Positions 33,401 through 45,859 of a stretch of DNA of 64,000 bases are shown here, in pieces (position 1 is the stretch's first letter; each line of letters starts with the position of its first letter). The notes beneath the pieces are model-generated. The model was not told the origin of the DNA. It saw only the letters and a program-made list of their open reading frames with translations, and ran no database searches. Origin of the DNA: Pseudocercospora fijiensis CIRAD86. Lineage: Eukaryota > Ascomycota > Dothideomycetes > Mycosphaerellales > Mycosphaerellaceae. A program made the position numbers and the translations under genes. The DNA lies in contig NW_006921541.1 in the NCBI RefSeq assembly GCF_000340215.1, forward strand, positions 3,197,527 through 3,261,526. The letters run 5' to 3'.

Positions 33401-36400
33401 AAGCCTAAGGACAAGTCTAGTAGTAGCTGCTCTTAGTATAGGAGCATAGGTGTTAACATAGTTAAGACCTTGCTTCTATATAAAGCCTCTAGCCGTCTAT
33501 CTTGCCTTATATTTGTTAATAGAGCCGTCTAGCAGGTATTTGATCTTAAAAACCTATTTTCCTATTAGAGGTGTTCTGCCTTTTAGTAGGGATTCGGCTA
33601 GAATCCACTCGATTGTACTAGACTTTTTAAGAGACCTTATCTCTTTTATAACGGCTTTTCTCTATTCATCCTAGTTAGGCCTTTTTAGGGCTTTAGCTAG
33701 GATTGTTAGGTCAGCTAGCTTCTAAGCATCTCTTATAGCAGTAGCTATAGCAATCTTAGTAATCTTGCTATAGTTATACTTAGCTACGGCTCTACTAGAC
33801 CTAAGTCGTACTTCGGCTTAAGGAGGGTTTAGCTAAGGTAGGTTAGGAGCCCTCTTTCTCTTACTAGTAGTCTTAGGGACTTAGAAGGGAGTGATTAGGG
33901 TGTCTTCTAGTTTAGCAGTATCTGTTTCTTAAGTATGCTAATTTTTCTTAGGAGTAGCTTCCTACTAGGTAGCTAGTAGTTCTAGTTAGTGATTTTAGAG
34001 TGTTAGCTTATTAGCTGTAGGTATTAGCTAAGGTAGTATTCCTTGCTTAAGTGTACCTTGCTCCCCCTAAGCTGTAAGGGAGTCTTCCTAATCTTCCTAA
34101 TTATAAGCCTGCTAAGGCTAAGGGATACTACCTCTAAATAGCTCCCCCTAAGGTTCTGAAGAGTGCTAAGGTGTTTAGTCATTACTAGGGAATAGTACTA
34201 GGATTCCTAACTTAAATAAAAGGTTAGACTAGGTTTTAAGTACCTAAATAGTCTCCTAAGGGACAGCTAGTCTTAAATACTCCCCCTAAGCTTAAAGGGT
34301 ACTTAGAAGCTTAGTAAAATTGTCTTTATAGACAAAGTCCTCGTTAAAGGTAACGTATAGAGAGAATCTAATGTTATGCTGCTATACGCTATCCTTCTAG
34401 TACGGGTTCTAAAGCAGATAGTTTGTTAACGAATTTTCTTAGAATCTAATAAACTAGTAAACGAAAGCTTTTAGTACAAATTTCTAAGAGTTAAGTCGTT
34501 CAACTCCGGATTCGAGGTATTTGAATGCCTTATAGCTAAATCGTCTCGTCTTAGATAGGTCAATGTCTATACTACCGATATTTAAGTCTGATTCGAAAGC
34601 CTTAAGTAGAACTTCCTTAGTTCTTAAGTTTACTAGTCTATTAATTAGGTAAATCGAATGCATTACTACAAAGCACTAGCAGTACATTAGTAGGCTAGAG
34701 TCAATTATTATTGCTCTTGCCTTAAGCAGAATCGTCTTGTTAGACGACTCTACAATGCTATTCTACTCCGGTATATATAGTACAGATACATCCTATCTAA
34801 TGCTAACTTCCTCTACAAAATATACTAGATCGTTGTTAGTAAACTCTCCCCCGCTATTACTAAAGATAATCTTAGGGATTTTGTTGTATTGCCTCTTGAT
34901 TCTAGTTATCTAGTTAGTTAGCTTGTTACTACTTATTACCTTATCTTTGCTTCGAAGCAACAGACCCTACCTAAGCCTAGTTTTAGCATTAGTTAGGATT
35001 ATAATGTACCTATTTCTAAACAGATCAAATAGTTATACGCCAATAAGGTCAATATAGACTTCGTTAAGGGCTTTTTCTAGTCTAGTTCTGTGTTCTCTTA
35101 ATACAACTCTTTAAGCTCTCGAGAGCTTATAGGTCTTATAGTGCTCGAGTTCAGATGTATCAACTTCTTCTAGGCCTAGAATAGCTTCCTTAGTAGCTGT
35201 TAGGATCTTGTTGCCGACGTAGCTAAGTCTCTAATGCTATCTCAATGTGTCCGCTCGTAGTCTAGCGATAGCTAGGGCTAATAGCTACCCTTTCTAACTC
35301 GATTCTAAGTTTGGTTTTAAAGCTAAGCCTAGCATTTTAACTCTAGCATCTTTAAGGGCAAGTACTCCTTATACTTCCTTAAACTTTCTAATTAGCTTGC
35401 CTTTAAGTATTAAAGTGCCTAAAGGTCTATCTAAGTGAATGCTATATTTCTTCTAAAGACGCTCTACTAAGATTAGGTTACAATCTAAGTTCGGGGAGTA
35501 GAGGACGTCTATTAGAGTAATTAGGGTTTTCTTTCCTTTATAGGTTAGGAAGATGTTAACAGTTCCTAATCGTAATACACTTGATTTTCCTACTACTTAG
35601 GAGAACTGAATAGGCTTAGTTAGGTACTTGAGATCGCTAAACTAGCTCTTGTTCCCTATAATATATAGTAATATACCTGTATCCCAAACTTTTGTGTTAG
35701 CTGTTAGGTTCTTAGAGCTTGCTATAGCTAGTCCCGGCTTTGCAATAGCTCCCCTAATTAGGCCCCTACTAAGGCCGTCTAGCTAATAGTCTCCCTTATC
35801 TTCCGAGTTAGAGGAGGAGTCTAATTCATCTTTGTTATTGTTAATAGCACTACTAGATTTGCCCTTTCCTTTGCCTTTACCCTTCTTGCCTGCTAGGTAT
35901 TTAGGTTAGTAAGAGGCATCCTAATATGCCTAATGAGTTTGATAGTATCAAATATGTCTACGGTTATAATAGGCTTGTATAGAGCCTTAATGTAGTCGTA
36001 TATATCCTTAGCTAACTTAGGTATATCACCGAAGTCTAGTCTAAGAGTAGGGTCGAGTCTAGCAATAAGTATGCCTAGGGCTTAGATGTCTTTCTTTTTC
36101 TAGTCCCTAAACATGTCTCTGTACTACTAATCGGCTAAGTCCCCTATAAACATGCTTTTTAGAGGTAGTTTTATTTTATTAGCCTAGTTAAGTCTATAGA
36201 ATACTATACTAACTAGGTCCTTTTCTAGAAGGGCCGCCTAGAACATAAGCTTCTAGTCTTAGAAGTTAATCCCCTTCCTAAGAACCTAATTCTCCTTTAC
36301 TGTCTTTATCTGATTAGTATCTATCGTTCCTAGCTGCCTTTTAGTATAGTGCTAGGCAGGGCTTATAAGGGACACTTACTAGGTTTTAGTCCGAACTAGA

Positions 36401-36514
36401 GCTCTTAACTAGGTACCTAATAGGTCTAGATAGCTAGCTCTATTTAGTAGACTCTAGAAACAGTTCTTTTATAGTTGAACTGGACAGGTAAGCGTATGCG
36501 CCGGGCTTATAACC

Positions 36515-36696
36515 TATTGTAAATTATACTAGGGATGTAACTAATTATCGGATTGACAACTATATAACTATACAAAGAAGGATTAGGAGCTAGCTATAGA
36601 AACTGCAGTTAATATACCCATTGTGTATCCTTCCTCTTAGTACAGGTTAGCTAATAGTATTAGCTAACTAGTATATTACCTAACTGAACTACAATA
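36515..36696 (-). repeat. Copia 5' LTR
   Basis: 182 bp partner LTR with TATTG...CAATA ends, followed by the TAAGA duplication at 36697-36701. Confidence 0.9.
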
Positions 36697-36701
36697 TAAG
36701 A

Positions 36702-37069
36702 TCTACTCGGGCTTAGCTTGCGACAATGCACTATTTGCTACTGTTTTTAGGACATCTAAAGCTTCTCTCTAAGACGGAAATGCAAGCCTATCGCGTGCGA
36801 TAACTGTAAGCTCGCGTTCGTAATTAATAAGAAGATAAAAGTAGAGGTTAAATACCTTAGGGAAGGACAACATCGTAACCCGTAAAAAAAGGGTTGGTTA
36901 GATTCCTATTATATACCGCAGTATAAGATAGGACAACTACATCCGGACGGCGCTAACATAGTGCTATTAAGTTTTAGTATATGCCCTCTTTATAAGTAGA
37001 TTTTCAACGATGCGAGTCCTACAAACATCTATCTCAACCTAGAAAAGTCCCTGCCTTGCCTCGAAACTA
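36702..37069. other. 3' flank of the split transporter gene
   Basis: 368 bp between the Copia target duplication and the transporter stop codon (37070). Moderately TpA-rich, no gene seen. It probably carries the original transporter 3' untranslated region. Confidence 0.5.
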
Positions 37070-37177
37070 TTATACAGTCTCGATAAGAGCAACCTCTCCC
37101 TTCCTATCTGTCTCGACTACTCGGCTTTGTACTAACAGCTTTGCAGTGCTCGCCTTCCGCGGATTAGGAGCTTCAAA
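37070..37177 (-). pseudogene. orphan 3' exon fragment of the sugar transporter (last 35 codons plus stop)
   Basis: The minus strand reads FEAPNPRKASTAKLL...KGEVALIETV then TAA. This is the expected C-terminal cytosolic tail of MFS sugar transporters and directly continues ...TLEELDEI, which ends at 48028. The two parts are separated by the 10.8 kb hAT insertion and its 8-bp target duplication. Removing the insertion restores the frame exactly. Confidence 0.88.
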
Positions 37178-37185
37178 GATCTTAT
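37178..37185. repeat. hAT target-site duplication, left copy
   Basis: GATCTTAT, matching GATCTCAT at 48028-48035 except for one C-to-T change. The 8-bp length is diagnostic of hAT elements. Confidence 0.85.
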
Positions 37186-37882
37186 TATAGCTGTTGATTA
37201 TTGATTGTTATAATCACCTAATCACTTACAATTACTGTAATTGTAGATGTAATTGTTATATATATGATTATATAATTATAATTACAATTAGTCGGTGTTT
37301 CTTAGGCAATCGAAGGCGATACCGCGGCGTATAAGTATCCCTTAATTTCGTAGTGTTTCTACCTCTTCCTTATACAAAATCGTATTAAGAATAGGTTAGA
37401 AGCGCGTAGAAGTAATCGAGGTAGGTTAATAGCGAATACTATCTATTACTATAGCTAATCGTATAGCTATCGGATAGCGAGTTAGAATCGGAGGTAGAGG
37501 TTATAGATACCTTACTATCGCTACTACCGCTACCGCCGCTATAGACTTAGACTTAGCCTGTCGATAAGAAGCCTAGCAATAAGAAGTCTATCGCTAACAG
37601 TGTATCTAGCGCTTCCGAGGAAGAAGAAGAAGAAGAGCCGGTTACTAAGAGGCTTTATAAGAACCCTAAGAAGACGGTAAAAGGTTAGGATTAGCTTAAT
37701 TAATAGTATAAGGAAATAGAGGCTTAGTAGGCTATTATAGAAGGGTTGTTATAAGAGTCTCGCCGTATACTAAAGGAATACGAAGGTATAGAACACCGAC
37801 TAATTGCGAAGAATGCCGAGCTCGACGTCTTTGCTAAGAAGTAGGAGGCTTTCGAGGATTATATCCGTAAGAAGGGCAACTA

Positions 37883-38078
37883 TGTAAGAAGGGTATATTA
37901 GCAGGTAGATAGGGTAGTAGTAGGTACAGGTAGTATTCGATAAGGAGCTAGGAGGAGAGGGAGGAAGGTAGGCAAGTTAGCTTATTGCTAAGCGCTAAGC
38001 CCTACCTAAGGCACTAAGACCCTAGCTTTACTTAGCCTAGTTATATGCTAATTACGTGTAGCCTCTTTAGCCCTAATA
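37883..38078 (-). repeat. Gypsy 3' LTR
   Basis: 196 bp, TGTAAGAAGGG...CCCTAATA. It pairs with 44815-45010. The terminal CA is mutated to TA. Confidence 0.9.
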
Positions 38079-39349
38079 TACGCTTCCCTTCTAAAGGCCG
38101 CGCCCTCGTAGCCTGTCTATGTTCTACGACCTCTATTACCGCTAACTTAGCAAGTCTAATAAGCTGCTTAGCCTGCGCTAAATTAAACACTTAACTACCT
38201 AATTATATAACTATATTAAACCTTACCTCTAATATAGCACAATGTCTAACTCTAACTACGCTATCCCTATATACGATAAACTATAAAGTGATATATATCT
38301 ATAAGAATTAAGGGCCTTCGACTAATTATAATACGAGCGCGTCTTCCCTACTATAATAGGTAGACGTACGAGGTATTGTAGCCCTGCCTCCGCTCTAAGT
38401 AATATCGTACTAAGTTCTTTGCGTCTACTCTTAAAAGACCTAGCAATGTCCGCTTCCGAGGGTTTGTCCGCTTCCGAGGGTTATTGTTCTTATTATTCGT
38501 AGTTTCGCTAGCCCTAATTAGCTAGGTTTAGTAGCCTTTAAGTGTCAATCTTATCTTATCTTTTCAAAAAACATAGCTCGTCTAGTTTCTATAGATAAAG
38601 GCTATTATAAGTATAGTAGTAGAGGTTCGCCTCGCTTAAAGGGTCGGAAAGATCGAGGAGTAACCTATTATCCGCAAGATCGACCCCGGCTAGCTTAGCT
38701 CTATAGTTTTGCCCTTAGTTAGTCTATTAGTCGCTCAATCTTTTAGGCGGCTTAAAGTTTTAACTTAGCCTTAAAGTTTTAATTAAAGTTTGATTAAAGA
38801 TGCCTTAGGCTCGTAGTGTAGGTAAGGTTGTCTTTACGAGTGCAGTAGTAATAGTAGGTAATGTTTAATAATAGCAGCGCTAGTCGTCTTAGCGCTAACT
38901 TTACCTTCTTCTAATTTCCTTCTTTAACTAATAACAACTCGGCAATACCGTTACTAATATAGCTATATCCTTCCTTTCTTAAATAGCAATATACTCTATA
39001 ACACTATTACTAATATAGCCGCGCCGGCCGTGCCGCCCTTTAGTATAGGCGTAACGCTGTTATTATTATTATCGCTACTATTTATACGCGCGCGCGCCGT
39101 CGACCGACTAGGCCTTAGGGCCTCTATAGAATAAAGGAATAAGAGGGGCGCTAAGAGAAGGGTCTTGCAGGGTGCGCTAGTAAAGAGGTAGATTCTATAG
39201 TAGTATAGTCTTATTGTCTTTTATTGCTAACAATTGCTTACCTCTAATTAGTTAGCTAATAGCACCCCGGGGATAGTATTAATCCCTAGCGACATTATAG
39301 GCATTATAAGCTCTTAGCCTTCTTCGTGTTCTTTACGCTAGTCCAATAC

Positions 39350-39492
39350 TTATCTAATAACTTAGTTATATCCTTAAACGAGTCTTTAGCCTCTTATAAG
39401 TCCTATTTAGGTAAATAGCCTTACTATCTTAGGAGGTACTCCTTTTTGCCTTGCCTAGTCCGGTGCTTTAGAATACGTTCTACAGACTACAG
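39350..39492 (-). pseudogene. Gypsy chromodomain relic
   Basis: The complement reads SVERILKHRTRQGKKEYLLR then two stops, GYLPK, stop, DL, stop, EAKDSFKD. The stops fall where the chromodomain consensus has Trp and Gln/Lys (LVRWKGY..., TWEP). This identifies the element as a chromovirus. TGG to TAG is the RIP change. Confidence 0.8.
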
Positions 39493-42018
39493 CTCTTTAC
39501 CGTTAGCTAGTATCTCTTTATGTTTAGTAGGGGCTTCTTTATTAGAGTCTCCGCGGTAGTAGTATAGTTTAAGGAGGGAGATATAGAAGGTATTATAGAT
39601 AGTATAGTGTAGTAGGAGCTATAACTAATAGGCCTATGCGGAAGAGCCCTTAACTTCCCGAATGCGGAATAGGCTAATGTACCTTAGTGCTAGTTTAGGG
39701 CGTGTTTTGCTATCGGGTAATAGGTGTTTGCGGATGCGGAGGTTCTTTATACTAAGCATAACTATATTACCTTGCTTAAAGGTTATTAGCGTATAGTGTT
39801 TGTCGTAGTAGGCCTTCTAATAGGCCTAGGCCTTTACTAGTTTGTTAGCTATCTTAGCGTAAATTTCTCGCATCTTCTAAACCCTCTTAATAGCCGCTAG
39901 TGTTTTAGGGGTTGGTACTTAATACGCTTCCCTTTCCTTACGCTCGGCCTCGAGCGGTAGGGGGTCTTATAGCATAGCAGCGTTCTAGCCTATTATAGCG
40001 AAATAAGGTAACACCTTAGTAGATAAGTAGACACTATTATTGTATACGAATTCGGCTAGTTATAGGAGATTGACCTAGTTATTAGGGTTCTTATTAATAT
40101 AGCTACGCAGGTACTGCTGTAGCGTAGCATTCTGCCTTTCGGTTTAACTATCTATTTGTAGGTAGAATGCTATAGACAGGCGATGCTTAAGTCTTAGCTA
40201 TAGGCAAATCTTACTCTAATAATAAGATATAAATGTCGAGCCTCGGTTAGATACTATCCCTTTAGGGGTTCCCTAATAGGTATAGAAGATGTTGTTCTAT
40301 AGCGCTTCTACTATATTAATAGTAGTCTAATCTTTCCGCGCCGGGATATATCGAGCGCCCTTAGTAAACCGGTCTATAACGACTAGGATAGCGTTAAAGA
40401 TGTCTTTACTTCCTCTTCGCTTAGTAGGGGGAAGACCTATAATAAAATCTATTATAAGCTCTATAAATAGCTTGTAAGGGATTAGCAATAAGGACAACTC
40501 GCTAAAAGGCTAATACTTTAGTGCCTTAATACGTTGATATACGGTATACGTATTTACGTAGTCCTTTATGTCCCGCTTACTATTTAGCTAGTAGTATATA
40601 CGCGATAGTAGCTCGTACGACCTCTCTATGCTATAGTAACCGGCAAGCTTACTATTATAGTATCGCTTGAGAAGTTCTTGTCTAATCGATTGTTTAGCGG
40701 GGACATAGTATCTGCCCTTAAACCTTAAGTAACCTTTGTCGTCGATCGACTAATTACTCTTACTAGATCGAGTCTTTCGCCTACTTACAAGCTTGTCGAT
40801 ACGTTTAGTAGCAAAGGCGTCCCTCTACTAAGCCCGTAATAGCTTATTTATAAACGATTGACTATCCCTATTTACAAGGTTATTTAATAGCACCCTTACT
40901 ATTAAACGAGGTACGCATTATATATATCTAATAGTACTAGCAGCCGGATTAACTATATTAGTACTTTAATCGCTATTACTATATATAGCGATATCGACTA
41001 GGGAGTTATTATAACTTCTCCTATCTATGTCCTTAGCTCTTACCTTAATACGCACTATTAATATAGCAAGAGTATTAATATGCTTCAAGCCGTCGTAGAG
41101 TCCGGTAAGCCGCTTATCCTACGCGTGCTTATTAACAATACGGGCTATAGCAATCTTATACTATAGGGTTAGAAACAAAGAATTAATGTATTAGGTTTCG
41201 CTATCGTAATTAGGTCGCCTCGATAGGCTATTAGTAGGGTTGCTTACGCCTAGCCGATATAATATATCAAAATTAAACCCGGCGAGGTAGACGGCCTATC
41301 TAGCCTATCGACCTATAACCCTAGTAACCTTCGTAATCCTACGTAGGTTGTTATAGTCCGTATAGACCTAAATAGTGTGCTATGCACTATTAAGATAGTA
41401 GCGCTAGTACTTAAAGGCTTCTACGATTGCTAGGAGCTCTTACTCGTAGGTCTCGTATCGACGTTCTATATCGATTATCTTCTGTAAAAAGAAGGCGATT
41501 AGGTACTAGTAATTGTTATTAGCCTGTTATAATATAATAGCTAATATAGCGAACTAGGAAGCGTTAGTTTTAATACGGATCTATTTGCTTAGTACGAAAT
41601 AGTGCAATAAGGGGACTTTAGTAAAGCGCTTCTTTAAACCGTTAAAAGCGGCTTGTGCTCTATTAGTCTATTTGAACTCTCTAGTTAGGTTAGCCTTAGT
41701 TTTAGTAAGTTTAGTTAGTAGCATTACATACCGCGAGTAACCTTCGATAAATCGACGGTAGAAGTTAGTAAAACCTAAGAATAACTAAAGCTCTTTAATA
41801 CTAGTAGGTGTTAGCTATTTAGTAATAGTCTTAATTCGATTAGGATTAGCCTTAACACCCTTAGTTAATACGAGGAAGCCGAGGAATAATACCTCTTTAG
41901 TAGTAAAGGTGTATTTAGAAGGCTTACAATATAAGCTATAGGCTCGTAGGCGATCGAGCACCTTGCGGACTATAGCCTAGTACTCCGCAATATTAGGGGA
42001 GTGTATATAAACCAGGAT

Positions 42019-42567
42019 GTTATCTAGGTAAACTATATAGAGGTAGTCTAATAGGCCCGAAAGGGCCCGATTAATATAGGACTAGAATGTTATAGGGGCA
42101 TTAGCTAGACCAAATAGTATAACTAAGTACTTAAAATAGCTATAGCGAGTGCGAAAGGCTATCTTCTATTTATCGCCCTTACGAATACAAATGCGGTAAT
42201 AGGCGTCCTTAATGTCTAATATAGTATAGTAGTAGGCACTAGAAAGGCGATTAAGAGTCTTATTAATAAGTGGAAGTAGACAGCGGTCTTTAATAGTAAT
42301 AGCATTAAGCCTACGGTAATTAATACATAGACGTAGGCTACTATCCTTCTTTAGTACGAATAGGATAGGTGCACTAGCAGGGCTGTTACTATATCGTATC
42401 CGGCTATTAGCTAGGTTTTCCTCTAGATACTTACGTAGTATAGCAAGCTCTCGTTTACTAAGGTTGTAGAGGGGGCTAAAAGGAACCTCCTTGCCCTCTA
42501 TAATATTAATCTTATAATCCGTCTCTTTAAATATAGGCAATGTCGATACTAGGTAGTGTTTAAACAC
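42019..42567 (-). pseudogene. Gypsy reverse transcriptase remnant
   Basis: An open stretch 42567-42166 gives SPLYNLSKRELAILRKYLEE, FVLKKDSSLRLCINYRRLNA and YYTILDIKDAYYRICIRKGD, the fingers/palm of Ty3-type RT. Beyond a stop, LFGLANAPITF follows as expected. The catalytic motif reads YLDN at 42030-42019, with the second catalytic Asp replaced by Asn. Confidence 0.88.
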
Positions 42568-42975
42568 ATTAATATAGGTCTCTCGGATAGGCTCTAGTAT
42601 GCGAGCAAGCTAATTAGGATCGTTAGGGGGCACAGGTTTATCGTTATTACTACCGAGCAGGTCGGTAGTTAGATTAGCTAAGGCGGGGGTTAGGTTGCTA
42701 ACAAACAGGACCCTAATATTATTAGGACACTCGCTAATGTCGATGTGTTTAATATCCTCTTTCCTAGCGATTCTAAATCGCTATTGTTAACTGCCTAAGT
42801 CTATAACTATAGTATAGTACTTAAGAACAGGATTGCTAATAATAATGTCGGATAGGAGGCTGTCTATATCTACCGCGTAGGCAGTAAAGTTTAGTAGGCG
42901 TTTATTTCCGAGGTCGTCCTTTAGAACTATAGGAACATAGTAGGCTCTATAGGTTAAGTGCCGAGCGTTATTAAA

Positions 42976-43170
42976 CTAAGCAAGGGTTAGTAGGTTAGTC
43001 CTAGGCAGTTGTCGAAGGTCTAATTGCTTAGCTAGGCGATAGCTAATAAGGGCGCTAACTGAATTTCCTAGGTCTAGCGTAACCTTAGTCTTATAGTTAG
43101 TCCTATACGTGTCCGATACGAGATAGGTACGTATAATAGCTAGCACAATATCGATAGTCTTACGCCGCAC
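42976..43170 (-). pseudogene. Gypsy aspartic protease remnant
   Basis: An open stretch gives KVTLDLGNSVSALISYRLAK, matching the retroviral-type aspartic protease core (D-S/T-G-A...FI) with the active-site triad read as DLG. It lies between the gag zinc knuckle and RT, as expected. Confidence 0.65.
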
Positions 43171-43298
43171 AAGGCTAACAGTTAATGCGGCGCTTATTCT
43201 TTTTTCGAAGGACCGATAGGGGTGATATTAGCGGCTAAAAGGTGCTTACGGTGCTCGGCGGTAGCGCGGTCGATTCGGGCCTAGTCCTTAGGTTTATC

Positions 43299-43340
43299 GC
43301 ATTAGCCTAGTAGATAGCTAGTGCTATTACAATTAAAGCA
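43299..43340 (-). pseudogene. Gypsy gag CCHC zinc knuckle, mutated
   Basis: Fourteen codons read C-F-N-C-N-S-T-S-Y-L-L-G-stop-C. The spacing is exactly CX2CX4HX4C with the His replaced by Tyr (CAY to TAY) and a stop in the last spacer. Both changes are RIP-type. Confidence 0.75.
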
Positions 43341-44814
43341 CTTTAATCTAGTTAGGGGGTTGCTATAGCCGCTATTGCTACTATTATTAGTCGAGCGGTT
43401 AGCATTATAGGGATACGAGCCCCTTCTACAGCCCCTATCGCGGCCTCCTCTATATAGCCGCCGGCTACGGCCTCTTCTACGATCGTTACTGTTCCTATTG
43501 TTAGTATTGTTGTCTTAGTAGGAACCTTAGTTTCCTCCGCGGCTACGGTTGCTACGGTTGCTAGCAGGTCGGATCCTTAATTCTAGTCGTTGCTAGAGCT
43601 AGACAGCTCGTTTAGCTGTTTCTACCTCGACTATGAATTAGATACGTATTAGGTTAGTCTGTTTAAACACACGGCGGCGGTCTAATTTAAGGACTAATTC
43701 CTATTGTAATTTAGGGCGTATTTCGGATATCTAGATAGAGTCGGTCTTAGGGGGCAAATCGTCCTTAAGGGTCTTTAGATAGGCCTCGAAGGATCGAGAG
43801 GTTTAGTTAGCCTTTTGTTTAGTACGTAGATATTAATCTTAGGCGTGCTACTAGCGTAATATAGAGTTGCTAAGGGTATTTAGCATAATAGTCTTATAGT
43901 CCTGCTATTAAATAGCGGTCTAATCGTTAAGGGATTTAAAATAGTTATACTAGGTGCGCTTTAGGTCGCTATTAATGTACTATATAGCGTAGACGACTAA
44001 TAAGTAGTTATCTAGCAGGGCCCTTAGTGCATTCCGCTAGTTTAATTTACAATTACGTATATAGTTATTATACTGCTTGCGGCTAGAGCTATTAAACACG
44101 GTATAGTCCTTAAGTTTAGCATCTTTCTTCTAGACTAGGACTAATAGTAAGGAAGGCCCTACTATCGGCTTAGTATTAGTTGTTAGGGCCTCCTAAAGGC
44201 GGCGAATTTCGAGGAGGTTATCCTTTAGCTATTGTTCTTAATATAGGGCAGTAAGCCTGTTTTAAGTAGCTTCTTAAAGTCTCGCTACTAGCTAGGGGCC
44301 AAAGGCTAGCTAGCTATATCGTCGATTAACAATATTGTTAAGTATATCGTTAACAGGCAACTCTAGGTCGTTACCTAGAACTACGGGTTCTTCGGTAGGC
44401 CTAGTAGCAGGTTCTTTAGTAGGTAGCACTTTAGCAGGTGCTTTAGTAGGCACTTTAGTAGGCACTATGCTACTAGCGTTGTTATTACTAGCGCTGCTAG
44501 CGGCAGCACGGTTGTTATTGCTTCGTAATAAGCCGGCTATTATAATAGGGGGTAATACTAATAATGTATTATTAGCCCCTAAGATGCGGATGTAGCGGAA
44601 TTAGTAGATATTAGTCTAGTACGATTAACTTAGTGTAATAGGCCGTATAGAAGGCCTTGCTTAATAATTAGTACGGTTGCTTCGATAGAATAGTATATAT
44701 AGGTCCCGTTCTTCGGGCGCAATATATTAGATTAGTCTTATTCGTAGCTATACCGCTAAAAGCTTGAAATAAGGACTATCTAGCTGCTGCCCTTAAAGGG
44801 TAGATCGAATACTA

Positions 44815-45010
44815 TATAAGAAGGGTATATTAGTAGGTAGATAGGGTAGTAGTAGGTATAGGTAGTATTCGATAAGGAGCTAGAAGGAGAGGGAGGAAGG
44901 TAGGCAAGTTAGCTTATTACTAAGCGCTAAGCCCTGCCTAAGGCACTAAGACCCTAGCTTCACTTAGCCTAGTTACATGCCAATTACGTATAGCCTCTTT
45001 AGCCCTAACA
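44815..45010 (-). repeat. Gypsy 5' LTR
   Basis: 196 bp, TATAAGAAGGG...CCCTAACA. The initial TG is mutated to TA. Differences from the other LTR are nearly all transitions. Confidence 0.9.
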
Positions 45011-45859
45011 AACTATATAGCCGTATATCTAGGGGACTGTCGCTATAAGGTATATAGCGAGCGTATACTAAGGATAGAAAAGAGGGCGAAGCACTTTAGG
45101 TTTCTTAACCCCTACGCCTACGACCCTTATCTACTATATATAGGCGAGGAGTATAAATTAAAGGTCGAGCTCGCTATATAGCGTGCTCGTAACGCCTTAT
45201 ATATCGAGGCTACCGTAAAGGAGTATATTAGTAGTATTGTAAAGGATTAGAATATAGAATAGTAGGAGTTATTAGTATTCTAGTTGCTTACGCGCCTGCC
45301 TATTCCTATTAATTACATTATTTAGGGTCTTTAAAGCCTAATAGGAACCTCCGGAGTCGACTAACTAAGCGGCCTCGGCTCGCGCCTTAAACCTTAGTAA
45401 GCCCTATTAAACTTAAATTTTCTAAACCTCTATTCTTTTATAACTTCTACTATTTCCTTACTATAGTAGAGATACGCAAAAACCCTAAGCCTTTATAACG
45501 GCTCTTAGAAAACTTCCGTAAGGGCTAAGAAACACAACGGGAAACGCAGGATAGGTAACGGATACTATTTACCTAAGATTCGAGCGATCTAAGCGACCTC
45601 GAAGACAGCGAAGCCGGAGAGGTGCCAAATCCTATACTACTGCTACTAAATCAACCTATACAACCTCCTTAGCTAATACCTAACCTATTATTCCTTCCTA
45701 TACAGTCCTCCTCGTCCTTAGCAATACCTACGCAACCGACACCGACACCTATACTATCTAAGAAGCGAAAGAGAGCTAGTAATAGGCGTAATCCGGAGTT
45801 GTAGTCTTATTCGAGACCTCTAAAGAATAGCGAGCCTAAGAGGGTTAAGAACAGCCGGT

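Larger units (their letters stand above)
30317..36696 (-). mobile_element. Ty1/Copia LTR retrotransposon, complete ends, RIP-inactivated
   Basis: 6380 bp between identical 5-bp target duplications (TAAGA at 30312-30316 and 36697-36701). LTRs are 182 bp each, bounded by TATTG and CAATA/CAACA. Orientation is minus. A purine tract AAGGGGGAG (30499-30507 complement) abuts the 3' LTR, and GGTTATAAGCCC, similar to an initiator-Met tRNA primer site, follows the 5' LTR. The reverse-transcriptase active site reads YIDN instead of YxDD (33107-33118 complement). No long reading frame survives; stops sit throughout. A run of 18 T lies near 31880. The pol order fits Copia, with the RT region near 33 kb and the integrase side near 35 kb. 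Confidence 0.88.
37883..45010 (-). mobile_element. Ty3/Gypsy chromovirus, complete ends, RIP-inactivated, nested in hAT
   Basis: 7128 bp with 196 bp LTRs and a perfect 5-bp target duplication AACTA (37878-37882, 45011-45015). Orientation minus: gag zinc knuckle near 43.3 kb, protease near 43.1 kb, reverse transcriptase 42.6-41.9 kb, RNase H/integrase region about 41.6-39.9 kb, chromodomain near 39.4 kb. Coding capacity is destroyed by stops at Trp and Gln positions. Confidence 0.92.
37540..45420 (+). pseudogene. decayed hAT-internal ORF of unknown function, split by Gypsy
   Basis: A plus frame from about 37540 to 37877 has an acidic Ser/Glu run (SASEEEEEEEPVTKRLYKNP), then a coiled-coil-like stretch with RIP-type stops at Gln positions. 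It continues after the Gypsy insertion at 45013 (YIAVYLGDCRYKVYSERI, FRFLNPYAYDPYLLYIGEEY) and fades near 45420. The join across the insertion is in frame through the duplicated AACTA. It could be the N-terminal part of the transposase reading frame or a separate accessory protein. I do not recognise it. Confidence 0.5.
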
